A DNA stretch of 62,060 nt from Porphyromonadaceae bacterium UBA2751 (GCA_002353285.1 DEJJ01000026.1:1-62060); one strand, 5' to 3'. Counted from the first letter of the stretch, positions 9,004-18,874 are shown. The notes: generated by a model from the letters alone, not told the origin. Numbers and translations: made by a program.

Positions 9004-9575
9004 AGATTATTGGCATTAACACAGGCACACACCTGCCAAAGCAGGTTTACCTCATGGCCGACTCGGCTGTGATAAGGAGCAACAAGCCTTTCTTTGTTCC
9101 ACGGTTTGCCGACCATTTCACTGGCACAGCGGCCATCGTGCTTCACATCGACAGGCTTGGAAAGCACATTGCACCACGCTTTGCTCACCGCTACTGCCAT
9201 GCTGTGTCGAGTGCCATTAAAGTGAGCGCCTGTGGCCTGACGGTTCCGCAGCCATGCGAGCCAGCTTCGGCGCTGGCCACCAGCTTCGACGGAGCACTGC
9301 TTTTAGGCGACAGCTTTAACATAGCCGATGCCCACAGCATTAACAATGCCCACATCACTGTGAGCCACAATGATGATAGCATCACGGATTCCTCTCTGAG
9401 CGAGATGGGCATCAACTTCAGCGAGGTGATTGCGCAACTGAGTGTGTTTTTCACTCTCAAGATGGGAGACATGATTGTAATAGAGCTTCAGGGCCTTGAT
9501 GCCGAGCTCAACCAGGGCGACTCGCTCGCCGCTACACTTAATGGCGAGCCAAATCTCGTCATCCGAGTAAAATAA
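9000..9575 (+). CDS. Fumarylacetoacetase-family pseudoenzyme
   Basis: The 191-residue product keeps the recognisable FAH fold signature: KPFFVPRFADHF, then IDRLGKHIAPRFAHRYCHAV, and a C-terminal VFFTLKMGDMIVIE. In the active family the E-x-E pair lies just before the NRLGK-like segment and an Asp follows FAHRY. Here these positions read Thr/Ala (GTAAIVLHIDRLGK) and Lys (SAIKVSA), so all three metal ligands appear lost. This alignment was done by eye against remembered Bacteroides FAH proteins. The GTG start at 9000 overlaps the rex stop. The frame is open and intact, so it is more likely a repurposed non-catalytic protein than a fresh pseudogene. Confidence 0.7.
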   Translation: MKIIGINTGTHLPKQVYLMADSAVIRSNKPFFVPRFADHFTGTAAIVLHIDRLGKHIAPRFAHRYCHAVSSAIKVSACGLTVPQPCEPASALATSFDGALLLGDSFNIADAHSINNAHITVSHNDDSITDSSLSEMGINFSEVIAQLSVFFTLKMGDMIVIELQGLDAELNQGDSLAATLNGEPNLVIRVK

Positions 9576-9616
9576 TTGAAACACTGATAATTACACATAA
9601 TTATAAGTCATAGATA

Positions 9617-10489
9617 ATGAACAAAAACGCCATTCTAATCACCCTGCTTCTGGCATGCATGCCAGCATTGGGCAGCAACGCGCAGGCCACTCCTCATGTG
9701 AGCCTGGGCAGCTTGTATGGCGGCAACACGTTGATTATCAATGTTGGCGACTGCAATTTCCTCATGCAACGGGTCGAAGGGGGCACTTTCACTATGGGAG
9801 CTACACCCGAGCAGCGCAGCACCAATCCAGTGGAGCACCCTGCCCACCAAGTGAACATCTCCACTTTCTACATGGCCGAGACCGAGCTCACTCAAGACGT
9901 GTGGATTGCAGTGATGCAAAGCAATCCAAGTTTGTTCTCAAGCAACATGAAGCATCCCGTCAACAACATCACTTGGTCCGACAGCCAGCTCTTTGTCAGC
10001 GCACTGAACGCTTTGCTTAGGGCCAACAGCGATTACAGCGGCATCTCTTTTGCTCTGCCCACCGAGGCCGAGTGGGAGTTTGCAGCACGCGGTGGACTCA
10101 TGAGCAAGGGCTATCGCTTTGCTGGCTCCAACAGTGAGGGCGATGTGGCATGGAACGATTTTAACAGCGAGGCCACTATCCACCCCGTCAAGCAAAAGCA
10201 TCCTAACGAGCTGGGTATCTACGACATGAATGGCAATGTGTGGGAATGGTGCATCGACCTGTGGAACCCAAGCTTCTACAACTCCAGCACCCCCACCAAT
10301 CCTGTGTGCCTCACCACTCTGCCACAGTATGCAACCTATCATGTTGCACGAGGCAACAGCTTCAACTCCTCTCCTGGTGGCTACATTGCATGGCGCAATG
10401 CTTTCCCCATCACCAGCAAGAGCAGCCACATTGGCATGCGACTCGCGCTCCACATCGACGCAAACAATAAATTCATCCCTATAGAATAA
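9617..10489 (+). CDS. Secreted SUMF1/FGE-sulfatase-domain protein
   Basis: The 290-residue protein has a signal peptide (about residues 1-22) and a SUMF1 domain: VEGGTFTMGATPEQ, TLTQD-like MAETELTQDVW, LPTEAEWEFAARGG, GNVWEWC and a closing RGNSF...IGMRLAL. The paired Cys of true formylglycine-generating enzymes is absent near the C-terminus, so it is probably structural or glycan-binding. LLAC at residues 11-14 could be a lipobox, though early. GldK/PorK of the type IX machine are also SUMF1 lipoproteins but are longer. It lies 41 bp before the next C25 gene and may be co-transcribed with it. Confidence 0.8.
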   Translation: MNKNAILITLLLACMPALGSNAQATPHVSLGSLYGGNTLIINVGDCNFLMQRVEGGTFTMGATPEQRSTNPVEHPAHQVNISTFYMAETELTQDVWIAVMQSNPSLFSSNMKHPVNNITWSDSQLFVSALNALLRANSDYSGISFALPTEAEWEFAARGGLMSKGYRFAGSNSEGDVAWNDFNSEATIHPVKQKHPNELGIYDMNGNVWEWCIDLWNPSFYNSSTPTNPVCLTTLPQYATYHVARGNSFNSSPGGYIAWRNAFPITSKSSHIGMRLALHIDANNKFIPIE

Positions 10490-10529
10490 GAAATATCAAT
10501 ATTTTGAACACAATATTTCCAAGACTACT

Positions 10530-13500
10530 ATGCATAAGAAGTTTTTTTACAAGATTTTAGGCCTGATGACCATTGCTATGGCAACCACCACTTTTGGTGC
10601 ACAGGCATTTTCGGCCTCGAGCTATGCCACAACTTCCAAGTTAGCCAACGGCAAATGGGTGAAAATTGCCATTCCTGATAATGGCATCTACCAGATAACT
10701 TTTGAGGAACTGGCTCAAATGGGGTTCAGCAACCCCGAGAGTGTACGACTGTATGGAGCTGGCGGTTACGCCATCAACGAGGTGCTTAATGGCACGCAGG
10801 TCGACGACCTAAAGGCGGTGCCATTCAAGATCTATGGCAACAAGCTGTGCTTCTACGCTTGCGGACCAGTGAAATACACGCTGTCAACTCCCACTGGCAC
10901 TCCTCACTTCACTCGCATGATCAACAGCTATTCTACTAAGGGCTACTACTTCCTCACCGACGACGATGGCACCACTGCCACCGAGCCTCAGGTGGCAATC
11001 AGCAGTTCCACCACCACTTCAGTCAATCGAACCACCAGCCTCGACTACTGGCATCACGAGCGTGAGCTCATCTCCCCTGCCGAGTCGGGAAAGGACATGC
11101 TGGGCGAAGTGTTGTCCAACCTGCAAGTCACTGTCCCCTACAACATTCCACGACTTATTTCTGACTCCTCGATAGTTGTCAACTCATGTGCGGGTGCCAA
11201 GGTTACAGCAGCTTCCTACATCGTGAGCGAGCTCAATGGCACCGACATGAACTACACTTTGTCAACATCCAAAATCTATGCGCCAGCCAATAGCTTTGTT
11301 TCCTACAACTATGCATCGCCCTACAACCGCATCAAGCCCGAGGGAGGAGTGCCAACAACTGGCAACGTGAAAGTGAGTATCAACTGCTCTAACGGCACTG
11401 CAAGCAGCGCTTGGCTCGATTATATCCTCATCACCTATTATCAAAAGAACTCTCTCACCGATGCCCCAGACAACCAGCTCCGCATGGGATTCAACGTCAT
11501 GACTGTCAACGACCGCATCTCTTTCGAGGATGCGACCGACGACTTGCAGCTCTGGAACATCAGCGATCCTTACAACCCCACCGCCTGCACCATCACTTCG
11601 CTCGATGGAGTGAAAGGATACGCTCCTGGTGTGGCATCTAACGCTATGCAGTTCATCGCTTTCGACCCAAGCAAGCAGCTCAAGTCAATCGACAGCTATG
11701 AGAATGTCGAGAATCAGAACATTCATGGCATGGCAACGCCCAACATGGTCATCGTCACTTGCAAGGAACTTCTGCCTCAAGCCGAGCGCATTGCCCAAAT
11801 GCACCGCGACAACGACGACATGACAGTGCATGTGCTCGACCAGCAGTCGATCTTCAACGAGTTCTCAAGCGGAACCCCCGATGCCATGGCAATCCGACTG
11901 ATGAACAAGATGTTCTACGACCGCAACAAGAACAAGTTCAAGCACCTGCTCATGTTTGGTGCTGGCAACTACGACAACCGACAGCTGCTCACCAAGCGTG
12001 AGTGCACTATACTTGCCTACGAGGCCGAGGTCAGCAACGACGAGGAGTACAGCTACGTCAGCGACGACTTCTTCGGCATTCTCGACGACAACTCTGGCAC
12101 ATCGCTCGCAAGCGACTATCTCAGGATGAGTGTGGGGCGCATTCCTTGCGCCAACCTCGCCGAGGCCGAGGCCGACGTCGATAAGCTCATCAACTACGTC
12201 AATAATCCCGACTACGGAGCTTGGCGCAACGATATGCTTCTCATCGCCGATGATTACGACAATGGGCTACACGCCTTCCAAACCGAGGGCATCAACAACA
12301 TCATCGTGGACGAGCTCAACACGGGGCTCATGAGCAATAAGGTATACATCAGCCAGTTCCCTAAGGACCCAACCACCACCTTTGCCCTCGAGGCACGCAA
12401 GGAACTCATTGGCAAGTTCAAGGATGGTCAGTACTTCATGACCTACGTGGGACATGGCGGCAAGAACTTCCTCACCAAGGAAGTGCAGCTATGGACTGCC
12501 AACCAGTCTAACACCATCGAGAACAAGCACCTGCCCATCCTCACCACTGCGTGCTGCGATGTGGCTCGATACGACAGCAACGAGCGAGGACTCGTCGAGA
12601 TTCTCTTCCACAAGCCTAACGGAGGAGCAATTGCTATGGTGACCTCGGCACGCTCGGTCTATGCCAACGATAACGACAAGCTCAACCAGGCTTTTGTACG
12701 AGCAATGTTCTGCTACAACAACAAGGGCTACATGCCCACCGTGGGCGAGGCCTACATGCTCTGCAAGAACGCTTTTGGCAAGACAACCAACTATAACAAG
12801 ATGTCGTTCATGCTGCTGGGCGACCCTGCCATCAAGGTCAACTATCCTAAGCCTCTTTTCAAAATCACAAAAATCAATGGACAATCTGTGGGCTCATCGG
12901 CCATCAATTCGGGAGCTATGCAGGAGGTCACTATCGAGGCCAAGGTCTATAACCCCGATGGCAACACCGTCAACACCAGCTTCAATGGCGATGCCACTCT
13001 CTCTATCTACGACTACAAGAAGAAGGAAACTTCTATCACTCAGCGTGTCGAGCGTGTCGACGTCACTCGCGACATCTTCTTCCCACAAAATCTGCTCACT
13101 CGCGTTAATGGTCGTGTCGTCAATGGTGTCTTCAACGCCAAGGCTGTGATTCCACGATTCATCCTCGCCAATGGCAACTATGGCACGGTCAAGGTCTATG
13201 CGCACCGCGACGAGAGCGACGAGATGGTCAACGGGTCCTTCGACCTGCTCAGGCTCAACTACTACAACGAGGGCAACTCTCTCACTGTGCACGACAACAC
13301 AGCTCCTGTTATCGAGACCATGTTCTTCAACGACGAGCAAAGCTTTGCCAGCGGCAGCATGGTGCCGGCAAGCAGCACGCTCTACATCCGAGCAACCGAC
13401 GACCACTCATTCAACAACCAGGCCGTCGCTTTGGGCAACACCATGACGCTATCGCTCGACGGCGGCAAGACCATCTACAGCTACATCAAGAGCTACTCCA

Positions 13501-13943
13501 CACTCAGCGACGAGGGCAAGGCTCTCAACATTGAGTTCCCCATGAGCCTCTCCGAGGGCAAGCACACGCTCGACTACACCGTCTATGATGCCTCGGGCAA
13601 CATGACCAGTCAGTCTATTTCTTTCTTGGTGGGCAACGAGTCAAGCCTGAATCTCACCGTCGATGAGAGTCCTGCAGTGAGCGAGGCCACTTTCAACGTG
13701 AGCACACCTCTCTCTCCTGTTCCCGATGTTAACATCAAGGTGCTCGACAACGTGGGCAACCTGGTGTGGAGCACTACCACAAGCAACTTCCCCTACACCT
13801 GGAATTTGATAGGAAACAACGGCAACCGTGTGCCAGCTGGTGTCTACAGGTTCCACGGTTCCTACAAGGGCAGCAACGCCTATGGTGGCACAGCTATCGG
13901 GCACATCATCGTCATCGATCCACACAAGAGCAACCTCAACTAA
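10530..13943 (+). CDS. PorU-like C25 peptidase paralog
   Basis: The 1137-residue protein has the same layout as the porU product: signal peptide to about residue 27, beta-rich N-terminal half opening with SSYATTSKLANGKWVKIAI, C25 domain with FNEFSSGTPDA, and a C-terminal FlgD-like segment. Catalytic residues appear intact: His642 in YVGHGG and Cys676 in TACCDVAR (Cys675 precedes it). It is far more similar to the protein at 14102 than to the one at 4742, so a second, local duplication is likely. The last residues lack the usual Lys-rich sorting tail (ends IDPHKSNLN). Role unknown: it could be a second sortase of different specificity or a secreted protease. Confidence 0.75.
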   Translation: MHKKFFYKILGLMTIAMATTTFGAQAFSASSYATTSKLANGKWVKIAIPDNGIYQITFEELAQMGFSNPESVRLYGAGGYAINEVLNGTQVDDLKAVPFKIYGNKLCFYACGPVKYTLSTPTGTPHFTRMINSYSTKGYYFLTDDDGTTATEPQVAISSSTTTSVNRTTSLDYWHHERELISPAESGKDMLGEVLSNLQVTVPYNIPRLISDSSIVVNSCAGAKVTAASYIVSELNGTDMNYTLSTSKIYAPANSFVSYNYASPYNRIKPEGGVPTTGNVKVSINCSNGTASSAWLDYILITYYQKNSLTDAPDNQLRMGFNVMTVNDRISFEDATDDLQLWNISDPYNPTACTITSLDGVKGYAPGVASNAMQFIAFDPSKQLKSIDSYENVENQNIHGMATPNMVIVTCKELLPQAERIAQMHRDNDDMTVHVLDQQSIFNEFSSGTPDAMAIRLMNKMFYDRNKNKFKHLLMFGAGNYDNRQLLTKRECTILAYEAEVSNDEEYSYVSDDFFGILDDNSGTSLASDYLRMSVGRIPCANLAEAEADVDKLINYVNNPDYGAWRNDMLLIADDYDNGLHAFQTEGINNIIVDELNTGLMSNKVYISQFPKDPTTTFALEARKELIGKFKDGQYFMTYVGHGGKNFLTKEVQLWTANQSNTIENKHLPILTTACCDVARYDSNERGLVEILFHKPNGGAIAMVTSARSVYANDNDKLNQAFVRAMFCYNNKGYMPTVGEAYMLCKNAFGKTTNYNKMSFMLLGDPAIKVNYPKPLFKITKINGQSVGSSAINSGAMQEVTIEAKVYNPDGNTVNTSFNGDATLSIYDYKKKETSITQRVERVDVTRDIFFPQNLLTRVNGRVVNGVFNAKAVIPRFILANGNYGTVKVYAHRDESDEMVNGSFDLLRLNYYNEGNSLTVHDNTAPVIETMFFNDEQSFASGSMVPASSTLYIRATDDHSFNNQAVALGNTMTLSLDGGKTIYSYIKSYSTLSDEGKALNIEFPMSLSEGKHTLDYTVYDASGNMTSQSISFLVGNESSLNLTVDESPAVSEATFNVSTPLSPVPDVNIKVLDNVGNLVWSTTTSNFPYTWNLIGNNGNRVPAGVYRFHGSYKGSNAYGGTAIGHIIVIDPHKSNLN

Positions 13944-13987
13944 GCAAGACACGGCATCAGTGCCGTTTACACAACTCTTTAACTGAA

Positions 13988-14033
13988 AAAAGCATTTCGT
14001 GTTTCTTTCTAGAGCACGAAATGCTTTTCTTTT
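13988..14033 (+). terminator. Intrinsic terminator after the second C25 gene
   Basis: A perfect 14-bp stem (13988-14001 with 14015-14028, GCATTTCGTG core) with a 13-nt loop is followed by CTTTT. It separates the transcripts of the two neighbouring C25 paralogs. Confidence 0.9.
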
Positions 14034-14101
14034 GGCAATAAACAAGCCATAACTCACGTTATATATAATATATTAATGTGCAATTATTAGAATATAGCCA
14101 A

Positions 14102-17100
14102 ATGAAAAAACATTGCTACAATATCATCATCAACACACGGTTCTTTCTACAAAGCTTTTTAGTGATAACCTTCATCGCCATGGCATCTGCCACGGCTGCA
14201 GCTTTTGCTCCTGGAAAGTATACCAGAACGTCTAAACTGGCTTCTGGCACATGGGTGAAAATAGCAATTCCCGAGGACGGAATGTACCAAATCACCTACG
14301 ACGAACTCCAAGGCATGGGATTCAACAACCCACGCAATGTGACAGTTTATGGCACTGGTGGACATCCCATCAGCGAGGTTCTCGATGGCACTGCTACCGA
14401 CGACCTTGTCGCTATTCCTGCCAAGCACTATGGCAACAAAATCTATTTCTACGCATGTGGCCCCACTCAATATAGAATCTCTACTAATGCTCCCACGCGA
14501 TTCACACGAGATTTCAACAGCTACTCTCAATTTGGCTACTATTTTCTAACCGAGAACGATTCGCCGGCAACCGAGCCACAAAATATCACCTACGGCATCA
14601 CTGGTTCCAACGTGCGCAACACCAGCCTCGACTACTGGCACCATGAGATTGAACAGCTCTCGGCTTCTATGTCGGGAAAGGACATGATTGGTGAGATTAT
14701 TGGAACCGATGGCCTCACTCTACAGTACTCTATCCCCGACCTCTGCGGCGACTCGATAATTGTACTCAACCCTTGTGTGGCCACCAAGTGCAACGAGATG
14801 TGCTACATCACAAGCAGTCTTAATTCTCAGGCCGCATCGTTTGCTTCCACAAGCGCACGCATCATTGGCTCAACTTCCGAGTATGTCTTCTACAACTGGG
14901 CGTCGCCAAGTGCTGTCATCAAGCCTCAAGATGGCACACCACACCCAGCCAATGGCACTATCCACATTGGACTTAACATTCCTAATGGTGCGCCACGATG
15001 GACAAGGCTTGACTATTGCATTCTCACTTTCCACCACTACAACTCTTTGCAACATGCACAGGACAACCAGTTGCGCATGGGATTTGAAAATGTGTCGTCG
15101 GCCGACTTGATTGCCATCAACAATCCAACTTCAACCACGCAATTGTGGAACATCGACGACCCACACAACCCCAAGAACTACAACATCAAGAGCATCAATA
15201 GCACAATGAAAGGGTTCACACCTCTCTACACCACTCCTTTCACTCAGTTCATCGCTTTTGACCCTGCCAAGCAACTCAAGAGCATCTCGAGCTTCGAACA
15301 TGTTGAAAACCAGAACATTCATGGATTGGAAGTGCCACACATGGTCATTGTCACATGTCAGGAACTCTTGCCTCAGGCCGAGCGCATTGCCCAAATGCAC
15401 CGCGACAACGACAACATGACCGTGCACGTGCTCGACCAGAGCAAGATTTTCAACGAGTTCTCAAGCGGGACCCCCGATGCCATGGCTATACGCTTGATGA
15501 ACAAGATGTTCTACGACCGCGACAATGGCATGACTCGCAAGTTCAAGCACCTGCTCATGATGGGAGCTGGCAACTACGACAACCGACAGCTGCTGGCAAA
15601 GCGCGACTGCACTATTCTCACCTATGAGTCCACAACGAGCAACGACGAGAACAATAGCTACGTCAGCGACGACTTCTTTGGTATGCTCGAGGACAACTCC
15701 GGCAAGAACCCTGCAAGCGACATGCTCTTGCTGGGCGTAGGACGCATACCCAGTGCATCTATCCTGGAAGCCGAGAGCGATGTCGACAAGCTTCTCAACT
15801 ATGTCAACAACCCCGACTACGGGCCTTGGCGCAATAACGCGCTATTCATTGCCGACTATTACAATGGCGACAGCGAACCCTACCTGCACGCCTTTCAAGC
15901 CGAGGGCATCGGCAATATCATCAACGATGAGCTGCAGGCAGGATTCATGAAGAACAAGGTATATGTCAAGCAGTTCCCGCTCGACCCTAAGTCGGAGTTC
16001 TGTTACGAGGGACGGCGAAGCATGGACTCACAACTCAAGCAAGGGCAATACTTTGCTACCTATGTCGGGCATGCTAATCCCATAACAATAACTAAGGAAG
16101 CTAACTTGTGGACTACCAATGAGGCTAAAAATGCTACCAATCCACACTTGCCCATTATGACAACTGCTTGCTGCGACGTGGCTCGTTTCGACGGCAGCCA
16201 GCGAGGTCTCATGGAAATCATGTTTCACAACCCCAAGGGGGGGGCTATTGCTATGATGGCTGCAACTCGAGCTGCCTATGCTAATGGCAACGACGCTCTC
16301 AACCAGGCTTTTGTGAGGGCATTCTTCTGCTACAACACTAAGGGATACATGCCCACACTCGGTGAGGCCTACATGCTGTGCAAGCAGTCGTTTGGCAATG
16401 TCACCAACTATAACAAGATGATGTTCTCTCTACTGGGCGACCCTGCAATGAAGATCAACTATCCCAAGCCTCTTTTCAAGATAGCTAAAATCAACGGCAA
16501 GACCGTGGGCACAAGTTCCATCGTCACACCGGCTATGCAGCAAGTAACAGTCCAGGCTAATGTGATTAAACCAGGCACCACATCTGTCGACGCTTCTTTC
16601 AACGGCAACGCCACACTCACAATCTACGACCAGCAAAAACGAGAAGTCACACATAGTGGTCGCGACATCTACTTCCCACGGCAGATGCTCGCACAAGTCA
16701 ATGGTCGAGTGGTCAACGGTGTCTTCAACGGCAAGGCAATAATTCCTCGCCACACTATCAACCCTGGCTCCTATGGCATGATTTCGGTCTATGCCCACCG
16801 CGATAATTCCGATGAGATGGTCAATGGCTCTTTCGACAAGATTCTTCTCAATGCCTATAACGAGAGCAGCTCCCTCACCATACACGACAACACGCCTCCT
16901 GTTATCGATGCCATCTACTTCAATAACGAGGAAGACTTTGAGCTCAGCACTATCGTGCCTCCTTCTTCCACTCTCTGCATCCGCGCAACCGACGACTATG
17001 CGTTCAACAATCAGTCCATGAGCTTTGGCAACAGCATGGAGTTGAGAATCGACGGCGGCAAGAGTTCTGTGCCAAGCATCAAGACTTTTGCATCAATTGG

Positions 17101-17533
17101 CGATGATGGCAAGCAACTCACTGTCGACATGCCCATTACGCTGAGTCCTGGCGATCACACTTTGCAGTACACCGTCTACGACGCTGCTGGCAACATGACA
17201 TCTCGCAATCTCAGCTTCACCGTAGCCAACTCTCAACCCATCACTCTCGCAGTGGAGCAAGAGCCAGCAACAACGGTGGCCACCTTCTTCATCGACGACA
17301 ACCCCACGATCATCGAGGCGCCCGAAATCAACATCAAGGTCTTTGACCATGTAGGCAACCTCAAGTGGCAAGGCACTACCAGCAAGTTCCCATTTGACTG
17401 GGACCTGATTGGAACCAACGGACGCAAACTGCCAGCTGGCATCTACACTTTCTACGGCAAGTACAACGACGGCATTAACTATGGCGGCACCACACGTGGC
17501 ACTCTGGTCGTGGCCGACACTCCCAAGAAGTAA
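14102..17533 (+). CDS. PorU-like C25 peptidase paralog
   Basis: The 1143-residue protein is a close relative of the one at 10530; long blocks such as the FNEFSSGTPDAMAIRLMNKM region are nearly identical. ATG at 14102 was preferred over an upstream GTG (14078) because a signal peptide follows it directly (MKKHCYN...). Putative catalytic His657 sits in YVGHAN rather than the usual GHGG, and Cys691 in TACCDVAR is kept. The GHGG change may alter the oxyanion region or specificity. The C-terminus carries an FlgD-like domain. It has its own upstream region after a strong terminator. Confidence 0.75.
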   Translation: MKKHCYNIIINTRFFLQSFLVITFIAMASATAAAFAPGKYTRTSKLASGTWVKIAIPEDGMYQITYDELQGMGFNNPRNVTVYGTGGHPISEVLDGTATDDLVAIPAKHYGNKIYFYACGPTQYRISTNAPTRFTRDFNSYSQFGYYFLTENDSPATEPQNITYGITGSNVRNTSLDYWHHEIEQLSASMSGKDMIGEIIGTDGLTLQYSIPDLCGDSIIVLNPCVATKCNEMCYITSSLNSQAASFASTSARIIGSTSEYVFYNWASPSAVIKPQDGTPHPANGTIHIGLNIPNGAPRWTRLDYCILTFHHYNSLQHAQDNQLRMGFENVSSADLIAINNPTSTTQLWNIDDPHNPKNYNIKSINSTMKGFTPLYTTPFTQFIAFDPAKQLKSISSFEHVENQNIHGLEVPHMVIVTCQELLPQAERIAQMHRDNDNMTVHVLDQSKIFNEFSSGTPDAMAIRLMNKMFYDRDNGMTRKFKHLLMMGAGNYDNRQLLAKRDCTILTYESTTSNDENNSYVSDDFFGMLEDNSGKNPASDMLLLGVGRIPSASILEAESDVDKLLNYVNNPDYGPWRNNALFIADYYNGDSEPYLHAFQAEGIGNIINDELQAGFMKNKVYVKQFPLDPKSEFCYEGRRSMDSQLKQGQYFATYVGHANPITITKEANLWTTNEAKNATNPHLPIMTTACCDVARFDGSQRGLMEIMFHNPKGGAIAMMAATRAAYANGNDALNQAFVRAFFCYNTKGYMPTLGEAYMLCKQSFGNVTNYNKMMFSLLGDPAMKINYPKPLFKIAKINGKTVGTSSIVTPAMQQVTVQANVIKPGTTSVDASFNGNATLTIYDQQKREVTHSGRDIYFPRQMLAQVNGRVVNGVFNGKAIIPRHTINPGSYGMISVYAHRDNSDEMVNGSFDKILLNAYNESSSLTIHDNTPPVIDAIYFNNEEDFELSTIVPPSSTLCIRATDDYAFNNQSMSFGNSMELRIDGGKSSVPSIKTFASIGDDGKQLTVDMPITLSPGDHTLQYTVYDAAGNMTSRNLSFTVANSQPITLAVEQEPATTVATFFIDDNPTIIEAPEINIKVFDHVGNLKWQGTTSKFPFDWDLIGTNGRKLPAGIYTFYGKYNDGINYGGTTRGTLVVADTPKK

Positions 17534-17713
17534 CCACCCAACCACCATACCTGTCGCACAGCAATCCTTCAGCCCTAAGGCTAACCTTTGAGCAACCATG
17601 GGGTGACCGACTGAACGAGCGAGAAACGACAGTCGGCACCCCCAGTGAGAGAACTGCAACCCACCCGTCGCTGAAGGCCATAATAAAAAAAATTCGTTTT
17701 TTATCACATCACC
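17534..17713. other. Intergenic stretch after the third C25 gene
   Basis: No coding signal or clear hairpin was found. An AT-rich partial inverted repeat (ATAAAAAA/TTTTTTAT, about 17683-17704) may be a weak terminator. Confidence 0.3.
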
Positions 17714-17745
17714 CTTGGTCATTCCAAAAGTTTGTTGTACCTTTG
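17714..17745 (+). promoter_or_regulatory. rplU-rpmA promoter
   Basis: TTG (17714-17716), a 21-nt spacer and TACCTTTG (17738-17745) match the Bacteroidota consensus. The leader of about 75 nt to the rplU ATG contains a CTCG/CGAG stem, as might be expected for an r-protein leader, but no known leader family was recognised. Confidence 0.8.
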
Positions 17746-17827
17746 CACCGATTTTCCGATAGGCTCGACTAAGTGCCTCACGAGATTGGGGCCGCCGCAC
17801 GGTATAACTTGTAATACAATTATTTAA

Positions 17828-18148
17828 ATGTACGCAATTGTAGAAATTCAGGGACAGCAGTTCAAAGCCGAGGCTGGCAAGAAACTGTTTGTTCACTATC
17901 TCGGCGATGAGAAGAACGAGGGCGATTCAGTAGAATTCAACAAGGTTCTCCTCGTGGATGCCGACGGTGCCATCACAGTTGGCGCACCTACCGTCGAAGG
18001 TGCTAAAGTAGTGTGTGAAGTAAAGCAGCCACTCGTTAAGGGTGAGCACGTGATCGTCTTCAAGAAGAAGCGCCGCAAGGGCTATCGCCGATTGAACGGT
18101 CACCGCCAGTTCTTCACCGAGCTCGTGATTAAAGATGTAATTGCTTAA
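17828..18148 (+). CDS. rplU: 50S ribosomal protein L21
   Basis: This 106-residue protein is L21, which binds 23S rRNA near L20. It has the family opening MYAIVEIQGQQFKAEAG and the basic block FKKKRRKGYRRLNGHRQ near the C-terminus. Length is normal. It forms the usual pair with rpmA 20 bp downstream, driven from the promoter at 17714-17745. Confidence 0.98.
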   Translation: MYAIVEIQGQQFKAEAGKKLFVHYLGDEKNEGDSVEFNKVLLVDADGAITVGAPTVEGAKVVCEVKQPLVKGEHVIVFKKKRRKGYRRLNGHRQFFTELVIKDVIA

Positions 18149-18168
18149 CCCCTAAAAACTATTTCATT

Positions 18169-18441
18169 ATGGCACATAAAAAAGGTGTAGGTAGTTCGAA
18201 GAACGGACGTGAGTCGCACAGCAAGCGACTCGGAGTGAAACTTTTTGGTGGGCAATTCGCAAAGGCCGGTAACATCATCCGCCGTCAGCGCGGTACTGTT
18301 CACCGTCCAGGAGCCAACGTGGGCATGGGCAAGGATCACACCTTGTACGCTCTCGTTGACGGAACCGTTGAGTTCCAGCACAGAGCTGGCCACACTTACA
18401 TCAACGTAGTGGCTGCTCCCCAACAAAGCGAAGAAAACTAA
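18169..18441 (+). CDS. rpmA: 50S ribosomal protein L27
   Basis: The 90-residue product is L27, whose N-terminal tail reaches the peptidyl transferase centre. It starts directly with MAHKKGVGSSKNGRES, without the cleaved N-terminal extension seen in Firmicutes, and contains RQRGT and GANVGMGKDHTLYAL. It is the second gene of rplU-rpmA and is followed by a strong terminator. Confidence 0.98.
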   Translation: MAHKKGVGSSKNGRESHSKRLGVKLFGGQFAKAGNIIRRQRGTVHRPGANVGMGKDHTLYALVDGTVEFQHRAGHTYINVVAAPQQSEEN

Positions 18442-18497
18442 ACACATCAACTCTTGGCTGGCTGATAATCAAGCCATGCCACCGAGGCACTAAACAA

Positions 18498-18537
18498 AAT
18501 CATCGACCGCTGTCAACCAGTGGTCGATGATTGCTTT
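18498..18537 (+). terminator. Intrinsic terminator of rplU-rpmA
   Basis: A 15-bp stem (18498-18512 with 18518-18532, one G-T wobble) with a 5-nt loop is followed by GCTTT. Confidence 0.88.
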
Positions 18538-18685
18538 AACCCAATTCGGTCATTACAATTCATGTTTAACATAAAAAGCCCACTAAAAAACCTTTCGCGG
18601 CCTAATCACCTATTTGGGGTTTACATCCCTTACAATAATCCTCCCTAATGGCACTTGCTGCCACACTCGGGAGCAACTAAATGCT

Positions 18686-18874
18686 TCAATCGTTGTCCAG
18701 CGCCCGCTTGGTGTCACGCTTAAAGCGCTTGCGCGAGTATTGCTTCTTCGACTTGTGCACACGGTGCGTGGCGACCCACTGGCCGCCGCCGTTGCGCTCC
18801 ATCTGCTCATCGCGCGAAATCATCTTTATGATTTTGTCCATCGCGTTGCTCTTGGTAATCTTCGACTTTTTCAT
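18686..18874 (-). CDS. Small basic protein behind a sigma-54 promoter
   Basis: This 62-residue frame starts at ATG 18874 (an upstream TTG at 18886 is less likely). It is strongly charged, with an amphipathic N-terminal half (SKITKSNAMDKIIKMISRDE) and a very basic C-terminal half (HKSKKQYSRKRFKRDTKR). No signal peptide or membrane segment is seen. I do not recognise a named family. Support for it as a real gene is its composition and a consensus sigma-54 promoter 35-50 bp upstream. Nucleic-acid or ribosome binding is a guess from charge only. Confidence 0.6.
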   Translation of the reverse strand: MKKSKITKSNAMDKIIKMISRDEQMERNGGGQWVATHRVHKSKKQYSRKRFKRDTKRALDND

